Both the position numbers and the translations under genes were made by a program. Below are positions 15,601 through 24,216 of a stretch of 35,932 nt of DNA, piece by piece. Below the pieces are notes generated by a model. That model made no database searches. It was not told the DNA's origin and saw nothing but the letters and a program-made list of their open reading frames with translations. Position 1 is the stretch's first letter. The number at the start of each line of letters is the position of its first letter. The stretch is from an uncultured Anaeromassilibacillus sp. GTDB taxonomy: Bacteria; Bacillota; Clostridia; Oscillospirales; Acutalibacteraceae. The stretch is taken from assembly GCA_930987725.1 (NCBI GenBank), contig CAKNKY010000024.1, positions 1 to 35,932 on the forward strand, written 5' to 3'.

Positions 15601-17277
15601 GTGATTCAAGGAAGCGATCTCCGGAACGCTCTGATCTCCGGCGCGAACAATATCACCCGGCACAAGACGCAGGTAGATGAGCTGAATATTTTCCCCGTTC
15701 CGGACGGGGATACCGGCACCAACATGAGCATGACCATCGGCGCGGGCGCCCGCGAACTCGAAAAGGGCGAGGGCGGCACGGCCGGCGAGGTGGCAAAGAT
15801 TGCGGCTTCCGCCCTGCTGCGCGGCGCGCGCGGCAACTCCGGCGTCATTCTTTCGCTGCTGTTCCGCGGTTTCTCCAAGAGTGTGGCCGGAAAGGAAGAG
15901 CTTTCCGGATCCGACCTTGCGAACGCGCTCGGCGTAGGCGTGGAGGCGGCATACAAGGCCGTGATGAAGCCCACCGAGGGCACGATCCTCACCGTGTCGC
16001 GCCTGGCGTGCGAGAAGGGCCGCGCGGCCGCCGAGGTGGACAACGACCCCGTTTACGTGTGGGAGGCCGTGTGCAAAGGCGCTGCCGAGGCGCTGGAGCA
16101 GACGCCGGACCTGCTGCCCGTGCTGAAGAAGGCCGGCGTGGTGGATGCCGGCGGCAAGGGGCTGTGCTACATCTTCGAGGGCATGCTGAGCGTGTTCCGC
16201 GACGGCACGGTGATCAGCAGCCAGCAGGAGGAGCGGAGCGGGGATCTCACGAGCGATGATTTCTTCCGCAATGCCGCCGCCGAGTTTGATCAGGACATCA
16301 ACTTCACATACTGCACCGAGTTCATCGTGGGCCGCGATCCTTCCTGCCGCAAGGAGCCGGCGGAGCTGCGCGCCTATCTGGAGAGCATCGGCGACTGCGT
16401 CGTGGTCGTGGACGACGACGAGATCATCAAGGTGCATGTGCACACGGAGGAGCCGGGCAACGCCCTGCAGGCGGCCCTCGCTTATGGCCAGCTCCTCACG
16501 GTGAAGATCGAAAACATGAAGGAGCAGCACCGCAAGGCGCAGGAGGCCAACGAGGAAGCAAAGGCCAAGGCCGCAGCAGAAGAAAAAAAACCGCTGGAGC
16601 CGGTTGAACCCACCGAGGAGCTCGGCTTTGTCGCGGTAGCGGCCGGCGAAGGGCTGCACACGCTGTTCACGGATCTGGGCTGCGCCCAGGTGGTGAGCGG
16701 CGGGCAGACGATGAATCCCAGCACCGACGACATCCTGGCGGCTGTGCGCGCCACGCCGGCCAAGACGGTGCTTGTGCTGCCGAACAACAAGAACATCATC
16801 ATGGCGGCGGAGCAGACGGTGCCGCTCGTGACGGACCGTAAGGTGATCGTGCTGCCCACGCGCACTGTGCCGCAGGGCCTTTCCGCCCTTCTGGCCTATG
16901 ACCCTGATTCCGCCATCGAGCAGAACACCGTGAGCATGATGGAAGCCGCCGGCCGTGTGGACACCGGTTCCGTCACATTCGCCGCGCGCGATTCCGAGTA
17001 CGGCGGGCTGAAGATCCACGAGGGCGACATCCTCGGCCTGAAGAACGGCAAGCTCATGTTTGTGGAAAAGGACATTGTCCACACGTGCAGCAAGCTCACG
17101 CGATCCATGGTGACGCGCGGCACCTCCTTCATCACGCTTCTCTACGGCAGCGATGTGACGGAAGAGCAGGCGAACGACGCCTACAACCGCATCAAGGCGA
17201 AAGTGCCGGACGACATCGAGATTACGCTCGTAAACGGCGGGCAGCCGGTGTACTATTTCCTCATCTCTGTGGAATAA
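15601..17277 (+). CDS. fakA: Fatty acid kinase, catalytic subunit (DAK2/YloV)
   Basis: Phosphorylates fatty acids held by FakB/DegV proteins so that acyl phosphates enter phospholipid synthesis. The 558-residue product has an N-terminal DhaL-type domain with NIFPVPDGDTGTN (29-41; Asp35 and Asp37 as expected Mg ligands), GARGNSGVILS near 78-88, the middle-domain motif KVHVHTEEPGNALQAA, and a C-terminal domain ending VNGGQPVYYFLISVE, typical of YloV. I chose the GTG at 15601 because GGGAG ends eight bases upstream; the GTG at 15592 overlaps that site. The usual upstream neighbour, an Asp23/YloU gene, is absent here, while recG downstream is the usual order. A likely FakB partner is encoded at 21778-22626. 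Confidence 0.94.
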   Translation: MIQGSDLRNALISGANNITRHKTQVDELNIFPVPDGDTGTNMSMTIGAGARELEKGEGGTAGEVAKIAASALLRGARGNSGVILSLLFRGFSKSVAGKEELSGSDLANALGVGVEAAYKAVMKPTEGTILTVSRLACEKGRAAAEVDNDPVYVWEAVCKGAAEALEQTPDLLPVLKKAGVVDAGGKGLCYIFEGMLSVFRDGTVISSQQEERSGDLTSDDFFRNAAAEFDQDINFTYCTEFIVGRDPSCRKEPAELRAYLESIGDCVVVVDDDEIIKVHVHTEEPGNALQAALAYGQLLTVKIENMKEQHRKAQEANEEAKAKAAAEEKKPLEPVEPTEELGFVAVAAGEGLHTLFTDLGCAQVVSGGQTMNPSTDDILAAVRATPAKTVLVLPNNKNIIMAAEQTVPLVTDRKVIVLPTRTVPQGLSALLAYDPDSAIEQNTVSMMEAAGRVDTGSVTFAARDSEYGGLKIHEGDILGLKNGKLMFVEKDIVHTCSKLTRSMVTRGTSFITLLYGSDVTEEQANDAYNRIKAKVPDDIEITLVNGGQPVYYFLISVE

Positions 17278-17308
17278 CAATCGCATTTCTTCACATTCCC
17301 GTCGGTTC

Positions 17309-17344
17309 CAGGGCCGCTGAGCGCCGCTCAGCGGCCCTGTTTTA
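17309..17344 (+). terminator. Terminator after fakA
   Basis: CAGGGCCGCTGAG (17309-17321) with CTCAGCGGCCCTG (17327-17339), loop CGCCG, then TTTTAT. A further small hairpin, ATGGGC/GCCCAT, follows at 17343-17358. recG is therefore probably only partly dependent on the fakA promoter; I see no clear promoter for it. Confidence 0.8.
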
Positions 17345-17426
17345 TGGGCTCCGGCCCATATGGATATGAAAAATCGGGGATCTGCCGCCTGCGGCCGGTC
17401 CCGTTGTTCCGGAAAGGAGGGGGAAC

Positions 17427-19460
17427 GTGGCTTCCCTGTTTGAGACGCCTGTCACGGCGCTGCGCGGCGTGGGGGAAAAGCGCGCCGCCCTGTTCCGCAA
17501 AATCGGCGCGCCCACGGTGGGCGACCTGCTGCGGTGCTACCCGCGCGCCTATGAGGATCTGAGCCATCCGGGGCCGATCCGCCTGGCGCAGCCCGGCCAG
17601 GTGTGCGCCGTGCGCGCGGCGGTGGTGAAGGCGGCAACCGGCACGCGCGTGAAGGGCGGCATGACGATCTACCGCGCCGCCGCGGACGACGGTGAAACCG
17701 TGTTTCCCGTCACATTCTTCAACAACCCCTATGCTGCGAACGCGCTGCACGAGGGGGAAACGTATGTGTTTTACGGCCGGGTGCAGGCCAATTTCCTCAA
17801 GCGCGAGATGATTGCCCCGGAGTGTCTTCCTGCGGGCGCCTGTCCGGCCATCCGTCCCGTTTACCGCCAGACGCAGGGGCTGAACAGCCGCGCCGTGGAA
17901 TCGGCCGTGCGGCAGGCGCTGCTGCTTCTGCCGGAACAGATTCGCGACCCGATCCCGGCCGGGATCCGCGAAGCGCGCGGCCTCTGTCCGCTCGGGGAAG
18001 CGCTGCGGCACATCCATTTCCCGCCGGATGCGGCCGCTCTGGCGCGGGCGCGGGAACGGCTGATCTATGAGGAGCTGCTTGTGCTGCAAACGGGCCTGCT
18101 CCGGCTGAAAAGCCGCGGCAGGGGCGGCGGCGCGCCGGCCGCGCCGATCGACGCGGTAGAGGAGTTCTGGGAACGGCTGCCCTTTTCGCCTACGGGGGCG
18201 CAGCGCCGCGCCGTGCGCGAAGCCGCGGCGGACATGGCGCGCACCACGCCCATGAACCGCCTCGTGCAGGGCGACGTGGGCAGCGGCAAAACGGCGGTGG
18301 CCGCCGCGCTGTGCTGGCAGGCGGCAAGGAACGGCCTGCAGGCGGCGCTCATGGCGCCCACCGAGCTGCTGGCCCGCCAGCACTTCGCCACGCTCTCCGG
18401 CTTTTTTGCCGGATCGGATGTGAAGACGGCGCTGCTCACCGGCTCCACGCCGAAGCGGGAGCGCGCCGCCGTGCTGGCCGCCCTGGCGGACGGCTCCGTG
18501 CAGGTGGCCGTGGGCACGCACGCCCTGCTCTCCGAAGGGGTGTCGTTCCGGCGGCTTGGGCTTGCTGTCACGGACGAGCAGCACCGCTTCGGTGTGGGCC
18601 AGCGCGCCGCGCTGGCGGCCAAGGGCGGCCAGCCTCATCTCCTGGTCATGAGCGCCACGCCGATCCCGCGAACGCTGGCCCTCATGATCTACGGCGATCT
18701 GGATCTCTCCGTGCTCGATGAGCTTCCGCCCGGGCGCATCCCCGTCAAGACGTATGCGATCCCCTCCTCCAAGCGGGGCCGCGCGTTCGGCTTCGTGCGG
18801 CGCCATGCGGAGGCCGGGCGGCAGACCTATATCATCTGCCCCATGATCGACGAGGGAGACGACGACCGCGCCAGCGTGACGCAGTATGCCGACCGGCTGC
18901 GGCGGGAATGGCTGCCCGGCCTCGCGGTGGGGGAGCTGCACGGCCGCATGAAGCCGGCGGAAAAGGAGGACGTGATGGCGCGCTTTGCCGCCGGGGAACT
19001 GAGCGTGCTCGTCTCCACCACGGTGGTGGAGGTGGGCGTGGATGTGCCGAACGCCGCCGTGATGCTGATCGAAAACGCGGAGCGGTACGGCCTCTCCCAG
19101 CTGCACCAGCTCCGCGGGCGCGTGGGCCGCGGCCGTGTGCAGTCCTACTGCATCCTGGTGACGGACGCGCAGAACAAGGAGGCGCAGGCGCGCATGGGCG
19201 TGCTGTGCGCCACAACGGACGGCTTCCGCGTGGCGGACGAGGACCTGCGCCTGCGCGGGCCGGGTGATTTCTTCGGCCGCCGCCAGCACGGCCTGCCGGA
19301 GCTGCGCATCGCCGACATGGCGGAGGACGTGGCGGCCCTGCGGCGCGCGCAGGAGGATGCGCGCGCCATCCTGACCGCGGACCCGGCGCTGGAGCAGCCG
19401 GAGCACCGCGGGCTGCGCGGCGAGGTGCGGCTGCTGTTTTCCCACGCCCGGGGCGGCTGA
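17427..19460 (+). CDS. recG: ATP-dependent DNA helicase RecG
   Basis: Remodels stalled replication forks and branch-migrates Holliday junctions. The 677-residue protein is of normal length. It has an N-terminal wedge domain (OB fold, about 55-150; the family's GVGEKRAALFRKIG near 13-26), Walker A GDVGSGKT near 281-288, the RecG-specific DEQHRFGVGQR box near 382-392, MSATPIPRTLAL near 409-420, and helicase motifs V and VI (STTVVEVGVDVPNA, QLRGRVGRG). The C-terminal FFGRRQHGLPE follows. The start is GTG at 17427, placed by AAAGGAGG seven bases upstream. Convergent with htrA, with a 19-bp stem between them. Confidence 0.97.
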   Translation: MASLFETPVTALRGVGEKRAALFRKIGAPTVGDLLRCYPRAYEDLSHPGPIRLAQPGQVCAVRAAVVKAATGTRVKGGMTIYRAAADDGETVFPVTFFNNPYAANALHEGETYVFYGRVQANFLKREMIAPECLPAGACPAIRPVYRQTQGLNSRAVESAVRQALLLLPEQIRDPIPAGIREARGLCPLGEALRHIHFPPDAAALARARERLIYEELLVLQTGLLRLKSRGRGGGAPAAPIDAVEEFWERLPFSPTGAQRRAVREAAADMARTTPMNRLVQGDVGSGKTAVAAALCWQAARNGLQAALMAPTELLARQHFATLSGFFAGSDVKTALLTGSTPKRERAAVLAALADGSVQVAVGTHALLSEGVSFRRLGLAVTDEQHRFGVGQRAALAAKGGQPHLLVMSATPIPRTLALMIYGDLDLSVLDELPPGRIPVKTYAIPSSKRGRAFGFVRRHAEAGRQTYIICPMIDEGDDDRASVTQYADRLRREWLPGLAVGELHGRMKPAEKEDVMARFAAGELSVLVSTTVVEVGVDVPNAAVMLIENAERYGLSQLHQLRGRVGRGRVQSYCILVTDAQNKEAQARMGVLCATTDGFRVADEDLRLRGPGDFFGRRQHGLPELRIADMAEDVAALRRAQEDARAILTADPALEQPEHRGLRGEVRLLFSHARGG

Positions 19461-19470
19461 AAAGACGTGA

Positions 19471-19518
19471 AAACCCCAAAGGGCGCCAGACCGGCCGGCC
19501 TGGCGCCCTTTGGGGTTT
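19471..19518 (+). terminator. Bidirectional terminator between recG and htrA
   Basis: A perfect 19-bp stem, AAACCCCAAAGGGCGCCAG (19471-19489) with its complement at 19500-19518, loop ten bases. The T-tract is weak on both strands, but the stem sits between convergent genes. Confidence 0.75.
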
Positions 19519-19578
19519 AGAGGAAGAATTTATGAAAAAGAGTCTTGTACTTGAAGGGGAATGGCAGCCTTGCCGCCG

Positions 19579-21033
19579 TTATTCGTTGTTCGAGCTGCCG
19601 GAAGCCATCAGCGTGACATCCACGGTGAAGGTCTGCTGAGACAGCCCGTTGTAGACTTCAAGCGTCACGGTGTCTCCAGGAGCTTTCTGCACGAGGTAGG
19701 AGGTGATGGCCGTCTGGCTCGTCACGTCCACGTCGTCAATCTTTGTAATCAGGCAGCCCTGCGTCACACCGGCCGCGGAAACGGAGGGGTTTGTGATCTC
19801 CGCCACATACATGCCGCCGCTCGGGAAGCCGTAGAAACGGGCCGTCATGCTGTCCACATATTGGCCGGAGATGCCGAGCAAAGCGCGGTTCGTCACATAG
19901 CCGTGTGCCTGCAGATCGCTCACGATGGGCTGGGCGGTGTTGATCGGGATGGCGAAGCCGAGGTTCTCATAGCCGCTGGCCACGAACTTCGAGGACGTGA
20001 TGCCCACAACCTGGCCGTACGTGTTCACAAGCGCGCCGCCGGAGTTGCCGGGATTGATGGCCGCATCGGTCTGGATGCACTGCATCGTGTAGCCGGCTTC
20101 CGTCGTCACGGTGCGGTTCAGGGCGGAAACGTAGCCGACGGTGACGGAGGAACTGAACTGCATGCCGCCCGGGTTACCGATGGCAATCACCTGATCGGCC
20201 ACGCGCAGGTCATCGGAGGAACCGAAGGTGGCGGGCACAAGGTTGGCCGCGTCGATCTTGATCACGGCCAGGTCGGTCACACTGTCGCTGCCGATGAGCT
20301 GGGCCTCATACGTGGAACTGTCATAGAGCACAACCTTCAGCGAATCGGCGCCATCCACCACATGTGCGTTGGTGATGATGTAGCCGTCTGCGGAGGCGAT
20401 GATGCCGGAGCCTTCCGCAGCGTCCTGTTCCTCGCTGCCGTTATCGTCGCTGCCGCCGAAGAAATAGGAGTAATTGCTCTGCGTGCGCTGGTAGTTCTGC
20501 ACGCACACGACGGAGGGAAGCACCTTTTCGGCAACCTCCTGCAGCGAAAGCTGGCCGCTTGTCGTTGTCTGGCTGGTGGTGGAGTCATCGCCGTCGCTCA
20601 CCATGTGGTTGATGGTGAAGGCCGGCGTGGTGGAACCGGTATTGCCCACGGTGATATACCCACCGTTGATGAGGGCGGCGAACGCCGCGATGGAACCGGC
20701 GGAGACGAGGATGCACGCCAGCACGGCGGCAGTGATCCGCACGGCAATCTTCTTGCCGCGGCTCATGGGCTTGTGCTCACGCTTCGGCTTTTTCTGCTTC
20801 GGCTGCTGCGGTGCGGCGTAGTGATAGGCACTGCCGTCCCATTCCGGCTGGCCCGCCTGCCACACCTGCTGGCTGTAGCCGCCCGGCGTGTAGGGCTGCT
20901 GGTTGTTCGGACTGCTTTGGCCGTTCTGTGTGGCCTGTGCGCTCTGCGTGTTCTGGGTGGAATCGGTTTTTGCCGTTTCCGAAGGATTGTTTATCTGATT
21001 CTGATTGTCCATTTGGTTCATCGGATCATACAT
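19579..21033 (-). CDS. htrA: HtrA/DegP-like membrane-anchored serine protease
   Basis: Surface quality-control protease. The 484-residue protein has a cytoplasmic N-terminus of about 95 residues rich in Gln, Asn, Pro and Ser, one membrane segment near 97-121, a trypsin-like domain with triad His224 (TNAHVVDG), Asp254 (TDLAVIKID) and Ser331 (NPGNSGGAL), and a C-terminal PDZ domain from about 395. The layout matches Gram-positive HtrA/YyxA/YkdA. The ATG follows AAAGGATGAG. No promoter could be assigned with confidence in 21034-21191, and no CssR-type site was recognised. The Q/N-rich N-terminus is low-complexity, which is common in this group. Confidence 0.93.
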   Translation of the reverse strand: MYDPMNQMDNQNQINNPSETAKTDSTQNTQSAQATQNGQSSPNNQQPYTPGGYSQQVWQAGQPEWDGSAYHYAAPQQPKQKKPKREHKPMSRGKKIAVRITAAVLACILVSAGSIAAFAALINGGYITVGNTGSTTPAFTINHMVSDGDDSTTSQTTTSGQLSLQEVAEKVLPSVVCVQNYQRTQSNYSYFFGGSDDNGSEEQDAAEGSGIIASADGYIITNAHVVDGADSLKVVLYDSSTYEAQLIGSDSVTDLAVIKIDAANLVPATFGSSDDLRVADQVIAIGNPGGMQFSSSVTVGYVSALNRTVTTEAGYTMQCIQTDAAINPGNSGGALVNTYGQVVGITSSKFVASGYENLGFAIPINTAQPIVSDLQAHGYVTNRALLGISGQYVDSMTARFYGFPSGGMYVAEITNPSVSAAGVTQGCLITKIDDVDVTSQTAITSYLVQKAPGDTVTLEVYNGLSQQTFTVDVTLMASGSSNNE

Positions 21034-21191
21034 ACTTTCTCATCCTTTCCGGGGAACGCGGGCCTGCTGGCTGCCGGTCCGTTCCCGTTTTCTGTGTCTT
21101 ATTATGCAGGGCCAATGTGAAAACTATGTGATGGTCGGTGAACTGTTTGATGACTTTTCCTTAAACAAAATATGAAGGGGGAAACTCTATT

Positions 21192-21713
21192 ATGTCCTAT
21201 GTGCATCTGTATTGCGGAGACGGCAAAGGCAAAACGACGGCGGCCCTCGGGCTGGGGCTGCGCTGCTGCGGCAGCGGCGGCCGCGTGCTGCTGGCCCAGT
21301 TCCTGAAAGGCTCCGGCTCCTCGGAGCTGAACGCCATTGAAAAGCTGGAGGGCTTTGACGTACTGCCCGGCCCGGCGCAGGTCAAATTCACGTTCCAGAT
21401 GACGGAGGAGGAGAGGCGCGAGGCCGCCGGATTCTGGCTTTCCTTCTTCCGCCGCGCCGTGTCGCAGGCCGTGGAGGGCGGCTACCGGCTGCTCATTCTC
21501 GATGAGCTGGCCGGAGCGGTTTCCCTCGGCATGGTGCCGGAGGAGGAGGCCGCCGCTTTCCTGAAAAACCGGCCGGAGGAGCTGGAGGTGGCGGTCACCG
21601 GCCGAGATCCCTCGCCGGCGCTGCTCGCGGAGGCGGGTTATGTTTCGGAGATCCGCGCCGTGCGCCATCCGTATGAGCAGGGCGTTTCCGCCCGCAGGGG
21701 GATCGAATACTGA
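21192..21713 (+). CDS. Corrinoid adenosyltransferase (CobA/CobO/BtuR type)
   Basis: Transfers the adenosyl group of ATP to cob(I)alamin or precursors, making the coenzyme form of B12. The 173-residue protein has the P-loop GDGKGKTT at 9-16, directly after the first strand as in CobA, followed by AALGLGLRCCGSGGRVLLAQFLKG; LLILDELAGAVSLGMV near 100-115 is the Walker B region, and VAVTGRDPSPALLAEAGYVSEI the next conserved block. The ATG follows GAAGGGGG. It stands alone between divergent htrA and convergent degV. No cobalamin riboswitch or other cob gene is in the window, so the role is likely salvage. Confidence 0.93.
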   Translation: MSYVHLYCGDGKGKTTAALGLGLRCCGSGGRVLLAQFLKGSGSSELNAIEKLEGFDVLPGPAQVKFTFQMTEEERREAAGFWLSFFRRAVSQAVEGGYRLLILDELAGAVSLGMVPEEEAAAFLKNRPEELEVAVTGRDPSPALLAEAGYVSEIRAVRHPYEQGVSARRGIEY

Positions 21714-21723
21714 ACACAGTAAA

Positions 21724-21756
21724 AACCGGGCGGCCCTTTTTCGGGGCCGCCCGGTT
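21724..21756 (+). terminator. Bidirectional terminator between adenosyltransferase and degV genes
   Basis: AACCGGGCGGCCC (21724-21736) with GGGCCGCCCGGTT (21744-21756), loop containing a T-run. It lies between convergent genes and could serve both. Confidence 0.75.
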
Positions 21757-21777
21757 CGTCTTTCCGGAAACCTAAGT

Positions 21778-22626
21778 TTATTTCACCATATAAATGATGC
21801 CGAGCGTGCCGGGGCCGCAGTGCACGGAAACGGAGCAGCCCGTGCCGTTCACGTCGAACGACCGGAACGGCACAAGGGAGAGGCACGTCTTTTTTGCGGC
21901 CTCCACAACCTTGTCGCCTGCATCGTAGTGGGCGATCATCATGCGGGAGGGATCGATCTCCTCGCCGTTGGTGAGCTTGTCGCGGATCATCTGACACACC
22001 ACATGCTCGAGCGAGCCGCGGTATTTTTTCGTGACGCCCATCTTGCCGTCCTGCACCTCAATGCACGGCTTCAGGTTCAGCAGGTTTGCGCCCAGCATCT
22101 GCACGCCGGTGCAGCGGCCGCCCTTATACATGTAGAGCAGCGTGCTGATGACAAAGGCGGTGCGGATTTTCTTCGACTGTTCGCGCACGGCGTCCGCGAT
22201 CTCGGCGGCGGAAAGGCCCTTGTCGCGCAGCTCCGCGGCATACACGGCCAGAATACCCATGCCGCTGGACACGTTGCGGGAGTCCACAGGGTGAACGTTC
22301 GGGAAGTGTTCCGCCGCCATGCGGGCGATGTTCGGGGTGACGGTCATCTCGCCGCTGATGCTCAGATGCACCACGTCATAGCCCTCGTCCGTCCATTTCT
22401 GATAAAATTCCTCATAGTAGGCGGGTGTGGGGGCGCTGGTGGTGGGGAGCTTTCCGGTCTGGCGGTAATATTCGAACAGGTCCGGTGTATGGACATCCAC
22501 GCCGTCCAGGCAAGCTTTGTCTCCCAGGTTGACGGGCAAAGCGATGGTCTCAATGCCATATTGAGAAAGCAGGCCTTCGTTCAAATCGCAGGTGCTGTCT
22601 GCCACAATTTTGACTTTGTTACTCAC
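21778..22626 (-). CDS. DegV-family fatty-acid-binding protein (FakB-like)
   Basis: Binds a fatty acid for presentation to FakA. The 282-residue protein opens with VKIVADSTCDL and continues with LPTTSAPTPAYYEEFYQKWTDEGYDVVHLSISGEMT, the lipid-contacting Thr-Ser region of DegV proteins, then LKPCIEVQDGKM and a C-terminal VHCGPGTLGIIY. The start is GTG at 22626; GAGGAGG lies about seven bases upstream. It has its own promoter at 22692-22720. The presence of fakA 4.5 kb away supports the FakB role, although genomes often carry several DegV paralogues and acyl specificity cannot be read by eye. Confidence 0.93.
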   Translation of the reverse strand: MSNKVKIVADSTCDLNEGLLSQYGIETIALPVNLGDKACLDGVDVHTPDLFEYYRQTGKLPTTSAPTPAYYEEFYQKWTDEGYDVVHLSISGEMTVTPNIARMAAEHFPNVHPVDSRNVSSGMGILAVYAAELRDKGLSAAEIADAVREQSKKIRTAFVISTLLYMYKGGRCTGVQMLGANLLNLKPCIEVQDGKMGVTKKYRGSLEHVVCQMIRDKLTNGEEIDPSRMMIAHYDAGDKVVEAAKKTCLSLVPFRSFDVNGTGCSVSVHCGPGTLGIIYMVK

Positions 22627-22691
22627 TGCAGTTCCTCCTCAAGCCGCAGCGTCAGGCGAACGCCCGGCACATGATTGGAAATCTTTTTTTC

Positions 22692-22720
22692 AGTATATCA
22701 TTTTTTCAGTTAAATTGCAA
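22692..22720 (-). promoter_or_regulatory. Promoter of the degV-like gene
   Basis: TTGCAA (22720-22715), 17 bases, TATACT (22697-22692) on the minus strand. Confidence 0.75.
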
Positions 22721-22797
22721 TTCCCAAGCAGGTGCGCCCGTGTGCGGCAAAACAACCGACTTTTTACATAATGTTCACAGATTCGGGCGCTTTCCCC

Positions 22798-22827
22798 TTG
22801 TCACGGAAAACAGGAATGTGATATTAT
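22798..22827 (+). promoter_or_regulatory. Promoter of the Ser/Pro/Glu-rich membrane protein gene
   Basis: TTGTCA (22798-22803), 18 bases, TATTAT (22822-22827), with a leader of about 65 bases. Confidence 0.6.
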
Positions 22828-22900
22828 TTTAAGTACACGAATACGGCGGGCCGTCCCCCCCCTGCGCATTTCTGCGCCCGCTGATACGGAGGCTTTTTAT

Positions 22901-24157
22901 ATGCTGAAACATTCAGGAAAGCGGGCGTCGGCCCTGCTTCTTTCCCTTGCCGTGGCAGCTGCCGCGTTTGCCGTGCCCGCTTTTGCGACGGATGCCCTGC
23001 CGATGGCGTCACAGCCGGAAACGGTTTCCGCCCCGGTGGAGTCGCTCCCGCAGGACCCGTCTTCCGCCGTGCAGTCGCAGCCGGAAACGGTTTCCCAGCC
23101 GGAGGTGCTGCCCAGTGAGCCGGAGGGGACCGTCTCCGGCGGCATAGAACCCACGCCGGACGATCCTTCCTCCGGCACGGAAGGAACCTCCTCCGGCATG
23201 GAAGGCACCGGTTCCGGTGAACCGGTTTCCGAGCCGGAGGCGCCTGTCTCCGAGCCGGAAGCGCCCGTCTCCGAGCCGGAGGCGCCCTCCAGCTCGGTGC
23301 AGCAGCAGCCCGTCGCCAGCCGTCCCGCTCAGACGACCCGTCCCTCCTACACACCTGATACGGATCAGGATGAGATCGATCGTCTCGCCTCGCAGGCGGC
23401 TGCGGGCAACAATGACGCCGAAGAGCCGCTTTCCTCGCAGGACTGGAGCGCGCTTCTCAACCAGTCCGAGGAGCCGGAGGAGGATCCGAATTCCTCCATG
23501 GGCGCGGTCTCCGGGGAGGAGAGCGGCGGGGCGTCCGCCAGCTCTGCCGCCGTGCAGAACTCCACGCGCAGCTCCTGGCTGCTTCCCGTTGGCATCGTGC
23601 TGATTCTGCTGGCCGTCGCCGGCATCGGCGCGTTTGTGTGGCTGCAGTTTATCCAGCCGCGCCGCCGTCCGCCCGCCCCGCCGATGAACGGCGGCCGCTC
23701 CGATCCCTCCGTGGATGACGGCCCCTTCGCCGATCCCGAGGGCTACACCGACATTTCCTCCGCAGGCCGCGGCGGTTACACCGACTTCCCCTCCGACGAT
23801 CCGGAAGAGGAGAACGCAATTCAAGAGGAACGCGCGCAGCCGGAGAGGCCCACTCCCGAGGAGGAAGCCCTGGCTAGCCAGGAGACGATGGAGATCCCCG
23901 TGCAGCGCCCACGGACCGGCCCGGAAATGGAGGACATCTTCTCTTCGGATGAAACGGAGCAGCTTGTGCGCAGCGGCGGTGTGCACGAGGCCGCCGTTTC
24001 CCTGCCGGAGGAGCGGCCCGCGCCGCAGGCCGCCCGGCCTGATACTCCCGCCGTGCCCGAGGCGCAGCCGGTGAAGACGGACAATGCTCCGCAGGCCGAA
24101 CCGCAGCAGGGCGGCGACCAGCCCTTTGACTGGGAGAAGTTCTTCAACGACAAATAA
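22901..24157 (+). CDS. Secreted, Ser/Pro/Glu-rich single-span membrane protein, function unknown
   Basis: I do not recognise a family. The 418-residue protein has a signal peptide (cleavage likely after AVPAFA, residue 29), then ALPMASQPE at 32-40, an extracellular low-complexity stalk rich in Ser, Pro and Glu with three 7-residue repeats VSEPEAP encoded by three 21-bp DNA repeats (23225-23287), a membrane segment at about 226-250 (LLPVGIVLILLAVAGIGAFVWLQF), a basic stop-transfer QPRRRPP, and an acidic cytoplasmic tail of about 165 residues ending FDWEKFFNDK. The ATG follows ACGGAGG. The same nine residues occur at the same position in the protein at 35131-35844. A cell-envelope stalk or signalling protein is possible; nothing shows an enzyme. 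Confidence 0.85.
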   Translation: MLKHSGKRASALLLSLAVAAAAFAVPAFATDALPMASQPETVSAPVESLPQDPSSAVQSQPETVSQPEVLPSEPEGTVSGGIEPTPDDPSSGTEGTSSGMEGTGSGEPVSEPEAPVSEPEAPVSEPEAPSSSVQQQPVASRPAQTTRPSYTPDTDQDEIDRLASQAAAGNNDAEEPLSSQDWSALLNQSEEPEEDPNSSMGAVSGEESGGASASSAAVQNSTRSSWLLPVGIVLILLAVAGIGAFVWLQFIQPRRRPPAPPMNGGRSDPSVDDGPFADPEGYTDISSAGRGGYTDFPSDDPEEENAIQEERAQPERPTPEEEALASQETMEIPVQRPRTGPEMEDIFSSDETEQLVRSGGVHEAAVSLPEERPAPQAARPDTPAVPEAQPVKTDNAPQAEPQQGGDQPFDWEKFFNDK

Positions 24158-24168
24158 ACAGTGTCATA

Positions 24169-24204
24169 AAAAAACAGCGTCCCCGCGCGGGGACGCTGTT
24201 TTTT
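24169..24204 (+). terminator. Bidirectional terminator, 24.2 kb
   Basis: AAAAAACAGCGTCCCC (24169-24184) with GGGGACGCTGTTTTTT (24189-24204), loop GCGC. The symmetric A- and T-runs let it end both the plus-strand membrane protein gene and the minus-strand nifS operon. Confidence 0.92.
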
Positions 24205-24216
24205 ATCTGCTGCCTG

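Noticed and set aside
15052-17286. 744-codon minus-strand frame antisense to fakA
   Set aside because: No ribosome site, His/Arg/Leu-rich composition, and the plus strand carries the clear fakA motifs.
17328-19445. 705-codon minus-strand frame antisense to recG
   Set aside because: Composition and lack of motifs show a shadow of recG.
21034-21191. Promoters for htrA and the adenosyltransferase gene
   Set aside because: CATAAT- and TATGAA-like boxes occur, but no -35 at proper spacing or no room before the ribosome site.
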